From the NCBI GenBank assembly GCA_041600415.1, contig JBFIKF010000002.1:248001-312000 (forward strand): DNA of 64,000 bases. The letters run 5' to 3'. Shown here in pieces: positions 39,516 through 48,542 of the stretch. The stretch comes from JBFJKD01 sp041600415 (lineage in GTDB: Bacteria; Pseudomonadota; Gammaproteobacteria; Pseudomonadales; Porticoccaceae). The notes beneath the pieces were generated by a model, which was not told the origin of the DNA, did no database searches, and was given only the letters and a program-made list of their open reading frames with translations. The stretch's first letter is position 1. Every line of letters starts with the position of its first letter. Both the position numbers and the translations under genes were made by a program.

Positions 39516-42167
39516 TCAAATACTTTTACTGACTATTTCAAAAAGGTCTCGCGATAAATGTTGCGTATCTCGCACCGCTTCCAGAGCGGTGCGCATTTGC
39601 GCACCCCGTTGCGACGGAAATTTGCGCCATCGGGTAAGGGGAGTGATTAAGCGGGACGCTATCTGCGGGTTGAGTTTGTCCAGCACCACAACCTGCTCCG
39701 TCAGGAAATTATAACCGGCGCCGTCTTCGCGATGAAAGTTAATGGCATTATTAGCGTACACACCCAGCAACGAACGCACCTTGTTAGGATTTTTAATATC
39801 AAAAGCCCCATGGGTCATCAGCCCTTTGACCCGTTCGAGACCACCGGGTAACGCGCAGGACGCCTGGAGTGAAAACCATTGATTGACCACCAGAGATTCA
39901 GCGCGCCATTTTTGATAAAAACTTGCCAGCCCCCGTTCGCTGTACTCCCGCGCTATTGCGTTGGGACAATTAATCAACGCGGTTAATGCGGATTGCACAT
40001 CAGTCATATTATCGGCACACTCAAATTGCCGCCACGCCAGTTCGACACCGTCCACCACATCGCCCTGAACCAGGTACTGCAATGCCATATTTTTAAGACT
40101 GCGCTGTGTAATTTGGCGGGCCGAGGGTTGATACGGCTCCGCGCTGTTATTGTCGTGATAGACACGTAGAAATTCTTCGTGCAGCGCCTGGCTCAGTGTA
40201 TGGCGTGTGAGTTGCCGAGCTTTATGAATGGCCTCCACGTGAATGACATCCGCTTCCTCGCTCAGATACGCTTCGCTCGGCAAGGTTAGCATCAGTGCCA
40301 GTAAGGCGCGATCAATCATCGGGTCCCGCAACAGATCCCGGTACGCATCGATCAGATTACGTTCCAACACCTGCGTCCGGTTAGCAACCAACCCGGAAAT
40401 CATCTCCTGCAAAATCTCCTGGGCCAACCTCTGGCAAGCGCTCCAACGATTGAAGTCGTCGCTATCATGTTGCATCAAATGTAACAGGTCCTCTCGACTA
40501 TACGTGAACTCCAGTCGCACCGGCGCGGAAAATTGCCGTAATAACGAGGGCACTGGCGGCTTATCAACTCCCTCAAAAGTCAATGTTTGTTCGCCTTCGG
40601 TTAATTCAAACACTATTTCCCGAGTGTCCTCACAGACACCGCGGCAGTGCAACTGAATATCGCCATCCGCACCCACCAACCCCATACGTATGGGAATATG
40701 TAATGGCGTTGTGTCACTCTCTTGTGATACAGCGGGACTGGATTGGGTAAATGTCAGTCTATAGTGTTTGCGCTTTGCGTCGTAATTTCCCACCGCCTGT
40801 AGCCGCGGTGTGCCCGGGCGACGATACCAGCGCAAAAATTGCGTCAAATTCCGTCCACTCGCTGCGGCCATAGCTGCGACAAAGTCCTCGATGGTGACCG
40901 CCTGACCGTCGTGGCGCGCAAAATACAGATCACTACCGCGACGAAACACTTCAGGCCCCAGCAAGGTGTGCAGCATGCGCACCAGCTCTGCGCCTTTTTC
41001 GTAAATCGTCGCCGTGTAAAAATTGGAAATTTCCATATATGAGGCAGGCTGTACCGCATGGGCGGTCGGCCCACTGTCCTCGGCGAACTGGGTGGTGCGC
41101 AGCGCATTGACCTTCTGTATCCGCGTCACCGCTCGCGAACCCATATCCGCCGAAAATTCCGCATCGCGAAAAACCGTAAAACCTTCTTTCAGACTTAACT
41201 GAAACCAGTCGCGACACGTCACCCGATTACCCGACCAGTTGTGAAAATATTCGTGGGCCACCACCGCCTCAATCCATTGAAAACCACTATCCGTGGTAAT
41301 TTCTGGTCTGGCCAGTACGCAGGACGTGTTAAAAATATTGAGACCCTTGTTTTCCATGGCGCCCATATTGAAATCATCGACCGCAACAATCATAAAATTA
41401 TCGAGGTCGTATTCTCGCCCGTACATCTGTTCATCCCAGAGCATGGCTCGTTGCAGGGATTGCATCGCATGCTCACATTTATCCAGGTCCTTCGCTTCCA
41501 CAAACATTCTGAGGGACACCTTACGTCCACTAAATGTGGTAAACGAATCTTCAACACACTCAAGATTGCCTGCCACCAGGGCAAACAAATAGGCGGGTTT
41601 TTTAAACGGGTCGTGCCAGGTAACCCAGTGTCGGCCGTCTGGCAGATCACCACTGGCCTGCGGATTACCATTCGCGAGCAGTACCGGATAGCGATTCTTA
41701 TCGGCAAAGATAGTGGTTGTGAATTCGGACATAACGTCCGGCCGATCGAGGTAATAAGTAATCTTGCGAAAACCCTCCGCCTCGCATTGGGTACAGTACA
41801 TGCCGCGCGATTGGTACAGACCTTCCAGGGAGGTATTGTCCCGGGGGTTTATCGTTACCGTTGACGTTAACTCAAAATTGTCCGGCACCCCATAGATGGT
41901 CAGCGTCTCCCCGTCAACATTGTACTCGTCCGCCACGAGGATACGATCGTCGATGGCCAACGCCTGTAACCGGAGTTGCGCGCCGTGCAACACAATATTG
42001 CTGTCCGCCTTTTTTGCCGCCGGGTTGCGCCGGATAGTTAACCGCGCATCAACCCGTGTTTGCGTTTCGTCCAGTTCAAACCTGAGCACCGTGGTTGTAA
42101 TTAAAAATTGTGGCGGGCGATAGTCCTGTAAATAAATAGTAGTGGGTTGAGAGCTGGCTTCCGTCAT
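39516..42167 (-). CDS. pepN: Aminopeptidase N
   Basis: The 883-residue M1 zinc aminopeptidase removes N-terminal residues from peptides in the cytoplasm. The substrate-recognition motif GAMENKG and the zinc site H305-E306-x-x-H309 followed by E328 (HEXXH-18-E) are intact, eight residues shifted from E. coli (H297, H301, E320). It follows the alanyl-type branch of the family, including the C-terminal helical region. The gene starts with ATG at 42167 and lies 45 bp after the DUF2797 gene on the same strand, as in Pseudomonas. Confidence 0.97.
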   Translation of the reverse strand: MTEASSQPTTIYLQDYRPPQFLITTTVLRFELDETQTRVDARLTIRRNPAAKKADSNIVLHGAQLRLQALAIDDRILVADEYNVDGETLTIYGVPDNFELTSTVTINPRDNTSLEGLYQSRGMYCTQCEAEGFRKITYYLDRPDVMSEFTTTIFADKNRYPVLLANGNPQASGDLPDGRHWVTWHDPFKKPAYLFALVAGNLECVEDSFTTFSGRKVSLRMFVEAKDLDKCEHAMQSLQRAMLWDEQMYGREYDLDNFMIVAVDDFNMGAMENKGLNIFNTSCVLARPEITTDSGFQWIEAVVAHEYFHNWSGNRVTCRDWFQLSLKEGFTVFRDAEFSADMGSRAVTRIQKVNALRTTQFAEDSGPTAHAVQPASYMEISNFYTATIYEKGAELVRMLHTLLGPEVFRRGSDLYFARHDGQAVTIEDFVAAMAAASGRNLTQFLRWYRRPGTPRLQAVGNYDAKRKHYRLTFTQSSPAVSQESDTTPLHIPIRMGLVGADGDIQLHCRGVCEDTREIVFELTEGEQTLTFEGVDKPPVPSLLRQFSAPVRLEFTYSREDLLHLMQHDSDDFNRWSACQRLAQEILQEMISGLVANRTQVLERNLIDAYRDLLRDPMIDRALLALMLTLPSEAYLSEEADVIHVEAIHKARQLTRHTLSQALHEEFLRVYHDNNSAEPYQPSARQITQRSLKNMALQYLVQGDVVDGVELAWRQFECADNMTDVQSALTALINCPNAIAREYSERGLASFYQKWRAESLVVNQWFSLQASCALPGGLERVKGLMTHGAFDIKNPNKVRSLLGVYANNAINFHREDGAGYNFLTEQVVVLDKLNPQIASRLITPLTRWRKFPSQRGAQMRTALEAVRDTQHLSRDLFEIVSKSI

Positions 42168-42212
42168 TTTGGGACTTCCTTAAAAATATATGTTCCGCAA
42201 TCTTCACATTGA

Positions 42213-43037
42213 TTACAGAATAACTTCGAGGTGATACGCGGTGTATTTGCGTAAATTGATTACGCCGGTGTCCAATATCAGATATTGTCCCTTGATACCC
42301 AACAGAGTGCCTTCTACCAGCGGTTGTTTATCCAAATTCAAACTCGCCACCTTATGAGGATATTCGAGAACCGGATAGACAATATCTACAGGCTTCTGGT
42401 CAACCAGTTTTTGTACAGCGGTCAGACCGAAGCGTTTTTCAATTTCGTCCAGTTGCGCAGCGCAACGGGCAAACAGGTCATCGCGCACGCCGGCCAGATC
42501 GACTTCTTGCGGCGGACCTTTCAACATGGCCCGCCAGTTAGTTTTATCCGCCACGTGCTGACGAAAAATATCCTCCACCAGCCCGGACTGGTAACGGCTG
42601 TGTACCCGCGCGATGGGCAGCGCCTGAGCGGCACCCTGATCGATCCAGCGGGTGGGTATCTGACTGACCCGGGTAATGCCCACCTTGATGCCGGACGAAT
42701 TGGCCAGATAGACCACATGATCGGTCATGCAGTACTGCTCCCCCCAGCCAGGCTCGCGACAGGTGCCTTCGGCATAATGACATTTTTCCGGACTCATGAT
42801 GCAACTATCACAGCGTGCCAGCGCTTTGAAACAGGGATAACAGTAACCCTGATTAAAACTTTTGCTACTGCGCCGACCGCAGTGAGTACAATGAATCTCA
42901 CCACGATACTGCAAGCGGATCGTGTTGCCGAGATGTTGATTGAGCGCTACGTGCTGTTCATCCAGCACCAGTGCATACTGCACTGGAGTCCCGTGCTCAA
43001 CCGCCATTTTATCGAGATGACCGCTGTAGGTGCCCAT
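42213..43037 (-). CDS. DUF2797 protein with zinc-ribbon and GIY-YIG-like segment
   Basis: The 274-residue protein has an N-terminal beta-rich part and a Cys-rich zinc module: CTHCGRRSSKSFNQGYC with a further CYPCF, then CDSCIMSPEKCHY and GTCREPGWGEQYC. Immediately after comes HVVYLANSSGIKVGITR, which resembles the YIG and Arg part of GIY-YIG nucleases, but no complete GIY-YIG domain can be claimed. The function is unknown. The ATG at 43037 is two bases after the yeaC stop; a GTG at 43052 inside yeaC is possible. It is part of a yeaC-DUF2797-pepN run that is conserved in Pseudomonas. Confidence 0.85.
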   Translation of the reverse strand: MGTYSGHLDKMAVEHGTPVQYALVLDEQHVALNQHLGNTIRLQYRGEIHCTHCGRRSSKSFNQGYCYPCFKALARCDSCIMSPEKCHYAEGTCREPGWGEQYCMTDHVVYLANSSGIKVGITRVSQIPTRWIDQGAAQALPIARVHSRYQSGLVEDIFRQHVADKTNWRAMLKGPPQEVDLAGVRDDLFARCAAQLDEIEKRFGLTAVQKLVDQKPVDIVYPVLEYPHKVASLNLDKQPLVEGTLLGIKGQYLILDTGVINLRKYTAYHLEVIL

Positions 43038-43039
43038 GC

Positions 43040-43330
43040 TCAATGACGCCACTGCAAAGGTTGTGCAACGCCAGCATTTTCGTTAACCACTTCATCACCA
43101 CCATCGCCGAGCGCCGCGCCAGACACTTTCCCGGACTTGGGTGGTAGATAACCCACCCGTTCACTTGCCGGTTTGTGTTCGGCATCGTAGGCGATTACCG
43201 CTTGCAAGCACAGGGCCCGTTGCTCCGCGGTTAACGGTTTACCATCGGGCCAGCGACCCAGCTCCACCGCGCGACAAAGGTTGACGTAGATTTGCGGCGT
43301 CAGCGCACTGAGTAATTTATGTAAATCCAT
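43040..43330 (-). CDS. yeaC: YeaC family protein (DUF1315)
   Basis: The 96-residue protein begins MDLHKLLSALTPQIYVNLCRAVELGRWPDGKPLT, the DUF1315 pattern, with IAYDAEHKPASERVGYL in the middle. It has no membrane segment or catalytic motif and its role is unknown. It is 38 bp downstream of the rhomboid gene and is followed within two bases by the DUF2797 gene. Confidence 0.88.
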   Translation of the reverse strand: MDLHKLLSALTPQIYVNLCRAVELGRWPDGKPLTAEQRALCLQAVIAYDAEHKPASERVGYLPPKSGKVSGAALGDGGDEVVNENAGVAQPLQWRH

Positions 43331-43368
43331 TGCTTGCCCCGAAAAATAAAACGCGCGCAAACAGTCGT

Positions 43369-44220
43369 TCAGGTACGCCGCAGCGCGGCCATCGCAGAAA
43401 GCGCGCCGCACACCAGGCCAATGACCAGACCCGCCACATGCGCCCCGTTGGCGATACTGCCGGGAATAAAGAAATCAACGATGCCCACCAGGCACAGCAC
43501 CAGCCACACCAGCATCAGGACAACAATGCCTTTGGGCACCGCCAGAGTCGGGTGCGGCGCGAGTCGCTGGCGTACCCATATATAACCCAGCAAGCCGTAA
43601 ATTACGCCGGACAACCCGCCAAACAGGGAGGGCCCGGACCACAGGTACTGCCCCATATTCGCGCCGACCGCCAGTATCACAAACAACGCCAAAAAACGTC
43701 GACTGCCATCGACCAACTCCAGCCGTCGCCCAAATTCCCACAGCCACAGCCCGTTAAATACCAGGTGAAACAGGCCAAAGTGTAAAAACGTTGGGGTGAG
43801 CGCACGCCAGTATTCGCCGCGCTGAAAAGTGTCGCTCAGGCTAATGAAACCCAGCGTGGACCCATCCACTTCCACAAAATCCTGGAAAGTGAGCCAATGT
43901 AGCCAATGAGGAGCCCAGCGTGCCACCAGGGCACCGAGAATCGCCAGCGTCAACCCGACAAACACTACCGGGAAGCGCATCGCGAAGCCCGCCACACGGG
44001 ACGTCGCAGCGGAGCCAGCTAAATCCGTAGCCACTTCCGCTTGTAACAATGTCAGCACTGTGGCCATATCCCGTTCGTTAGTCAGCCACAATACCTGTTC
44101 CGCGCCCTCCACCACTAACCGGCAGGGAACGCCGCGAGCCTCAAGCTCCCGCAACAGCGGCTGCAGGTCTCGTTCCAGCGGGAATCCGGCGACCCGCGTC
44201 CAGTTAACAGTGTCTACCAT
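43369..44220 (-). CDS. Rhomboid family intramembrane serine protease
   Basis: The 283-residue protein has a small cytoplasmic N-terminal domain (about 1-75), with the GlpG-like rhomboid core of six membrane segments after it. The catalytic pair is S204 in GGLSGVIYG and H261 in NGAHVAGL; H152 and N156 in LFHLVFNGLW help form the oxyanion hole. The function is cleavage of membrane proteins within the bilayer; GlpG has a quality-control role in E. coli. The ATG at 44220 is chosen for its MVDTVNWTRVAG start; the frame from 44277 overlaps the end of nadK. It is 7 bp after the nadK stop. Confidence 0.93.
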   Translation of the reverse strand: MVDTVNWTRVAGFPLERDLQPLLRELEARGVPCRLVVEGAEQVLWLTNERDMATVLTLLQAEVATDLAGSAATSRVAGFAMRFPVVFVGLTLAILGALVARWAPHWLHWLTFQDFVEVDGSTLGFISLSDTFQRGEYWRALTPTFLHFGLFHLVFNGLWLWEFGRRLELVDGSRRFLALFVILAVGANMGQYLWSGPSLFGGLSGVIYGLLGYIWVRQRLAPHPTLAVPKGIVVLMLVWLVLCLVGIVDFFIPGSIANGAHVAGLVIGLVCGALSAMAALRRT

Positions 44221-44227
44221 CTGTGAA

Positions 44228-45130
44228 TCAGCCCGGTTCTTCGGTGCGCAATGAGTCGAGACGACTCCCCCAGCCAAGTTTCGAGCGGCACACTTCGTAA
44301 AAATTATGGTCCGACGGGTGAATCAAACGCAGTGCGGGTGCCAACTTGCCAATATGAATAATGTCCCCGGGCTCGGTAGTAATCTCCTGTTGGCCATCAC
44401 AGGTAACCCGCGGGTGCAGTTCGTTGCGGGTACCGACACGCACTTCCACTTCGCTGTCGCCACTGATAACAATGGGGCGGCTGGTCAGGGTATGGGGATT
44501 CATCGGCACCAGCACAATGGCGTCCAATTTGGGATGCATAATTGGCCCACCAGCGGACAGAGCATATGCTGTCGAACCGGTCGGGGTGGACACAATCAGA
44601 CCGTCGGAACGCTGGCTATAGACAAATTCACCGTCGATGTACAGTTCAAACTCCATCATGCGCACCGACTGGCCGGGATGCAGCACCACATCATTCAGGG
44701 CAATACCGCGACCAATCGCCGCGCCGTTGCGAGTCACCCGCATCTCCAGTAAAAATCGCTCGGTCACCCGATAATCGCCATCCAGCACCCGCGCCACTCG
44801 GGTTTCCATGTCCTCCGGCAGAATATCCGTTAAAAACCCCAGTCGCCCCCGGTTTACCCCGAGTAGCGGTACCCCGTAACCCACCAGATCCCGCGCGCCA
44901 CTTAGCATACTGCCGTCGCCGCCCACTACGATTACCAGGTCGACGTGTTTGGCAAACTCACCATCCTCACTAACCATCACGTCGGCGCGGTTCAACAGCG
45001 CCGCCGTATTGGGCTCGAGCACCACTGTTACACCGCGGGCGTGCAAAAAATCCACCAGGTGCGCGAGACTGCCCAGCACCTGAGGGTGTGGCAGGCGGGC
45101 GAGAACTCCGACGCGCTCAAAATGTGCCAT
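44228..45130 (-). CDS. nadK: NAD kinase
   Basis: The 300-residue enzyme phosphorylates NAD to NADP. The GGDGS motif lies at 70-74 (D72 equals D73 of E. coli), followed by GRLGFLTD and the NE-like region RIHPSDHNF-type C-terminus; TPTGSTAYALSAGGPI is the second signature. The size equals E. coli NadK (292). It is the first gene of the nadK-rhomboid-yeaC-DUF2797-pepN run on the minus strand. Confidence 0.97.
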   Translation of the reverse strand: MAHFERVGVLARLPHPQVLGSLAHLVDFLHARGVTVVLEPNTAALLNRADVMVSEDGEFAKHVDLVIVVGGDGSMLSGARDLVGYGVPLLGVNRGRLGFLTDILPEDMETRVARVLDGDYRVTERFLLEMRVTRNGAAIGRGIALNDVVLHPGQSVRMMEFELYIDGEFVYSQRSDGLIVSTPTGSTAYALSAGGPIMHPKLDAIVLVPMNPHTLTSRPIVISGDSEVEVRVGTRNELHPRVTCDGQQEITTEPGDIIHIGKLAPALRLIHPSDHNFYEVCRSKLGWGSRLDSLRTEEPG

Positions 45131-45329
45131 TGGCTATACCGCAAAACGATTAGCGGCTGATTATACACAAGGGAAGCGCCACATCGCCCACAGGAGCCCG
45201 CGGATCAGGGGTAATTTCGAAACTGCCCGGCGTGGAAGACGCGGCGGTAAATAAATTGAGTGGCGATGGTGAAGACCAACCAACGGAACAGAAAAAACTG
45301 GAAAGAAAGCCTTTTTGGGAAAATGCAAA

Positions 45330-45406
45330 TGGCGGACCGGACGGGACTCGAACCCGCGACCTCCGGCGTGACAGGCCGGCATTCTAACCAGCTGAACTAC
45401 CGGTCC
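45330..45406 (-). tRNA. tRNA-Asp (GUC)
   Basis: A 77-base tRNA with encoded CCA: acceptor GGACCGG pairs with CCGGTCC, the D-arm reads GTTCAGCTGGTTAGA, the anticodon stem-loop contains CTGTCAC with anticodon GTC, and the T-arm holds GGTTCGAGTC. Its 5' end lies 100 bases downstream of the tRNA-Val 3' end on the same strand, so the two are probably one transcript. A run of Ts follows on the minus strand at about 45290-45300. Confidence 0.98.
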
Positions 45407-45506
45407 GTTACTGCACTAAAACTATTAAATCTGAATCTGAGCTATCCGCGTTGCCCGATACGCAACGTGCTCGCTCAGTGATATTCTCGCCCGCCGAAAT
45501 AACAGA

Positions 45507-45582
45507 TGGTGGGTGGTACAGGGGTCGAACCTGTGACCTACGGCTTGTAAGGCCGTCGCTCTACCAACTGAGCTAACCACCC
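45507..45582 (-). tRNA. tRNA-Val (UAC)
   Basis: A 76-base tRNA with encoded CCA: acceptor GGGTGGT pairs with ACCACCC, the D-arm reads TAGCTCAGTTGGTAGAGC, the anticodon loop CTTACAA carries TAC, and the T-arm has GGTTCGACCC. It is the first gene of a Val-Asp pair, an order common in gammaproteobacteria. Confidence 0.98.
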
Positions 45583-45672
45583 ATCGGTTACCACTCGCAG
45601 TTTCGTTACAACAAACCTCGCGCTTTTGGTGCTATTTGCACCGCACTCTGGGCGCCGAAAAGCGAGACGCGC

Positions 45673-45700
45673 ATTCTACCGAAATCTCTTGGGCTGTCAA
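45673..45700 (-). promoter_or_regulatory. Sigma-70 promoter of the tRNA-Val/tRNA-Asp operon
   Basis: On the minus strand TTGACA (45700-45695), 16 bp, then TAGAAT (45678-45673), followed by the GC-rich discriminator GCGCG, which is typical of stringently controlled stable-RNA promoters. The leader before tRNA-Val would be about 80 bases. Confidence 0.8.
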
Positions 45701-45786
45701 ACGCTTTGCCCGCCCGGACTATACTTTACAGGTGCTGCCCTTTACCATGGGCACCCCATAAAACCGGCCACCGCTTCGGTAAGATC

Positions 45787-46143
45787 ATGGAAATTTACAA
45801 GTCTTTTACCTTCGAGGCGGCCCATCGCCTGCCCAACGTCCCCGCGGACCACAAGTGCGCGCGACTGCACGGCCACTCCTATGAAATTTCGGTTTATGTC
45901 GAGGGGCCAGTGGGCGCGGAGAGCGGCTGGGTCATGGATTTCGCGGCCATTAGTGAGGCTTCCAAACCCGTATTCGACTTGCTGGACCACCGCTACCTCA
46001 ACGACATCCCTGGCCTGGAAAATCCCACCAGTGAAAACCTGGCGCGCTGGATCTGGCAGCGTATGCAACGCTCGGTGCCAGGTCTCAGCCAGATCGCCGT
46101 ACGGGAAACCTGCACCAGCGGTTGTATTTACCGCGGCGATTAA
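45787..46143 (+). CDS. queD: 6-carboxy-5,6,7,8-tetrahydropterin synthase QueD
   Basis: The 118-residue enzyme converts dihydroneopterin triphosphate to carboxytetrahydropterin in queuosine synthesis. Zinc ligands are H13, H28 and H30 (AAH and LHGHSY) and the catalytic Cys is C24; SEN in the middle and RETCTSGC at the C-terminus complete the family pattern, with Glu for substrate binding. The start at 45787 gives the usual length of about 120 residues; the open frame from 45706 would add an unlike N-terminus. Other queuosine genes are not in the window. Confidence 0.95.
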   Translation: MEIYKSFTFEAAHRLPNVPADHKCARLHGHSYEISVYVEGPVGAESGWVMDFAAISEASKPVFDLLDHRYLNDIPGLENPTSENLARWIWQRMQRSVPGLSQIAVRETCTSGCIYRGD

Positions 46144-46159
46144 CAGCCCCTGAGCCGTT

Positions 46160-47146
46160 CTAATGCGCCGCGGGCAACCGGTTGACGACGGTCAACGGCA
46201 ACAGGCCCAGCACAAGCCCACGACAGGGGTGCCAGAACGCGGACAATAACAACAACGCGCTGCCGACACACAGGGCCGTGAGAGCAAAACCGAGGCTCAC
46301 CACGCCGTAAATTTTCAACAGTGTACTAAATGCGTACAAAACATACGCCAACGCCGAGACCATCAGCGCGCGGCGATCGATGGCCACCGACACCAGCGCA
46401 ATGGCAACGTACAGCGCCAGTACCACACCGCCCTGCATCACACTGGGTTGCGCGTCGGAAAACGCCACCACGCTGAATATCGGGTGAACGAGCAAGGGCG
46501 CGGCAAGCAAGTGTAGCCAGAACGCCACATCAGAGCGGCGGGTCAGGCGCAATTTATCCCCAGTGTCCCACCACATGGCCCAGGCAAACACTGCAATTCC
46601 TGCCACAAATACAAAGGGCAATAAGTAATCCTTCATTTGCGGCCACGCCACAATCGACAAGCTGATCATAGTGCCCACCACTGCCGCTGTACCAGCGGCA
46701 ACCGTAACTGGAACCCGAAAGCGCAGCCAGTGACACCAGGCCGCCACTGCAGCGCCACCGCTCGCAATGTAACTATTCTCTGCGCCCGTCACCGTGTAAA
46801 GGGCGTAAAAAATATAGCCGACAAATGCCAGTAGCAGCACAATTGCCGGTAGCGCCATGCGCCGCTGGCGCACAAAAAACTCAGCGAGCCCCCACGCGGT
46901 ACCCGCCGCCCCCAATGGACCCAACCAGGCCGCAAACTCCCCACCGATCCAGTTCACCGACAGGAGCAGAAGGGAACACGCAATCACCACGAAAATATCG
47001 TTGAACCCGGTAATCAATCGGAAATGTTCCTCGTCCACTGCCGGGGAGTGATCCCGGCGTGCCACGTGTGCCCGAAACGCATCGGCGGTCTCTACGCTCA
47101 TGACCCCAGCCTCGACCGCCGAATTCAAATCGTCGTCATCGTACAT
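46160..47146 (-). CDS. Polytopic membrane protein of unknown function
   Basis: The 328-residue protein has a hydrophilic N-terminus of about 50 residues starting MYDDDDLNSAVEAGVMSVETADAFRAHV, followed by about ten membrane segments. This layout (short helical head then many TM segments) resembles DUF2157/DUF4401-like proteins, but I cannot assign a family firmly. AGGAGA stands five bases before the ATG at 47146. It is convergent with queD (16 bp apart) and follows the disrupted alcohol dehydrogenase gene by 70 bp on the same strand. Confidence 0.7.
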   Translation of the reverse strand: MYDDDDLNSAVEAGVMSVETADAFRAHVARRDHSPAVDEEHFRLITGFNDIFVVIACSLLLLSVNWIGGEFAAWLGPLGAAGTAWGLAEFFVRQRRMALPAIVLLLAFVGYIFYALYTVTGAENSYIASGGAAVAAWCHWLRFRVPVTVAAGTAAVVGTMISLSIVAWPQMKDYLLPFVFVAGIAVFAWAMWWDTGDKLRLTRRSDVAFWLHLLAAPLLVHPIFSVVAFSDAQPSVMQGGVVLALYVAIALVSVAIDRRALMVSALAYVLYAFSTLLKIYGVVSLGFALTALCVGSALLLLSAFWHPCRGLVLGLLPLTVVNRLPAAH

Positions 47147-47216
47147 CTGCTCTCCTGCGGACTTTTCTGCGGTAAGTTGGCTCGGGACATCTCTGATTTG
47201 GATTCGCCCCCATAGT

Positions 47217-48328
47217 TTACCCATGGGGAACAATCACCGCCTTTACCGTATCCATCCGTGCCACCGCCTCCAGTGCTTTTTGCGTATCCGCCAACGGGAA
47301 CTGATGGGTCACCGCCTCCGCCATCGGAAATTGCTGGTGATAGCGCTGCGCTACCTGAATCGCGCCGTACACATGGGGGGATTGAAACAACGCCGTGCCG
47401 ATAATGCGAATATTATTGTTGTTGATATAGCGCGGCTCCACAGCAACCGTCCCCGGCGCGGACCACAGCCCCACAACCAGGTAGCGACCATTCCTGGCCA
47501 CCAGCTTTATCCCTTCGCCAAAGGCCTCCACAACTCCTGCCGCCTCAATCACAACTTCGGCGCCCAATCCACCTGTCAACTCTCGTACTTTTTGTACCCG
47601 TTCGTTTTCGCCTTTCACGTCCCCCATATTGATCGTTGCTGTCGCGCCCAGGCGGCGGGCCATCTCCAGCCGATGTTGTGGCGCACCGATAACGATAGTT
47701 TCTCGCGCCCCGGACACTTTCGCCAACAATGTCGCGGCCAGGCCCACCGGGCCGCAGCCCTGGATCACCACCGTCTGGTTGACACTAATCCCGCCCAACC
47801 GCTCCAGCCCCTGCAACATGGTGGGCATGGCGCAGCCAAAGGCAATCACCGCCTCCGACGGTGTATCGTCGGGGATACGATAAAACGGCATGCCAGCAGG
47901 CAGCCAGGCAGCCAGGCAAACTCACTGTAACAGGCGGAAGGCGGCGTTGCGGCATCGCGAAACAGATCACCCATGGCGCTGTCGCACAGGGAAAAATCCT
48001 TGGTTACCGTGCACGCGTGGCAGCGATTACAGGGGTGCAACGGCACCCAATAGACTCGGTCTCCCACTGCCAGCGGCGTGCCGGCATAATCGGTGGTGAC
48101 GCCCTCCCCCAGTTCCTCGATAGTGCCAATGCCTTCGTGCCCCAATACCATCGGCCCCGGCAGCTCTACCTCGCCGCGCCAGAAATGTACGTCGGTGCCA
48201 CACACGCCACTCATCTGCACCCGCACCACCACCTCCCCCGCCCGGGGCGGCGGCACCTCGTGTTCCCAAATTTCCACGGGTTTATGGGGCTCGACTAACA
48301 CCGCTCGTTTACTGGCTCGACTGGACAT
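47217..48328 (-). pseudogene. Zinc-dependent alcohol dehydrogenase, frameshifted by an 8-bp tandem duplication
   Basis: Two overlapping frames encode the halves of one MDR-family dehydrogenase. The first (from 48328) has the catalytic zinc region GVCGTDVH and GHEGIG and the structural zinc CNRCHACTVTKDFSLC; the second (to 47217) has the Rossmann fold GCGPVGLAAT and the C-terminal part. The break is at 47899-47914, where GGCAGCCA occurs twice in tandem. With one copy the frames join as CYSEFAWLPAGMPFYRIPDD, an unbroken 367-residue enzyme. As it stands the first frame ends after 160 residues and the coenzyme domain is lost, unless the second frame is translated from its own ATG at 47891. It may be a recent mutation, phase variation or a sequence error. 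Confidence 0.88.
47899..47914. repeat. 8-bp direct tandem duplication disrupting the alcohol dehydrogenase
   Basis: GGCAGCCA is repeated twice with no spacer; the flanking bases (GGCAAAC and CAGC) partly extend the repeat, a slippage-prone sequence. Eight is not a multiple of three, so the extra copy shifts the frame. Confidence 0.9.
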
Positions 48329-48542
48329 CGGATAGTTTCCTTGTTGTTGTCAGTGAAATTAGTAACTTGTCTTTACTGAAAGCATCGCCTTGAAAATTAT
48401 ATAAAGAATCTGGCTCCCAGGCTTTAGCGCAAACTAATACTGTCCCCTGCCGACGTCTATCGCGGGTAAACTTCTGGAACGACGCAACGAGTACGTGTTG
48501 CAGCAATCGGCATATTACGTTGTATCCGCAACGGGGGACAGA

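Noticed and set aside
45430..45500. A third tRNA or RNA gene between tRNA-Asp and tRNA-Val
   Set aside because: No cloverleaf could be built from the 100-base spacer.
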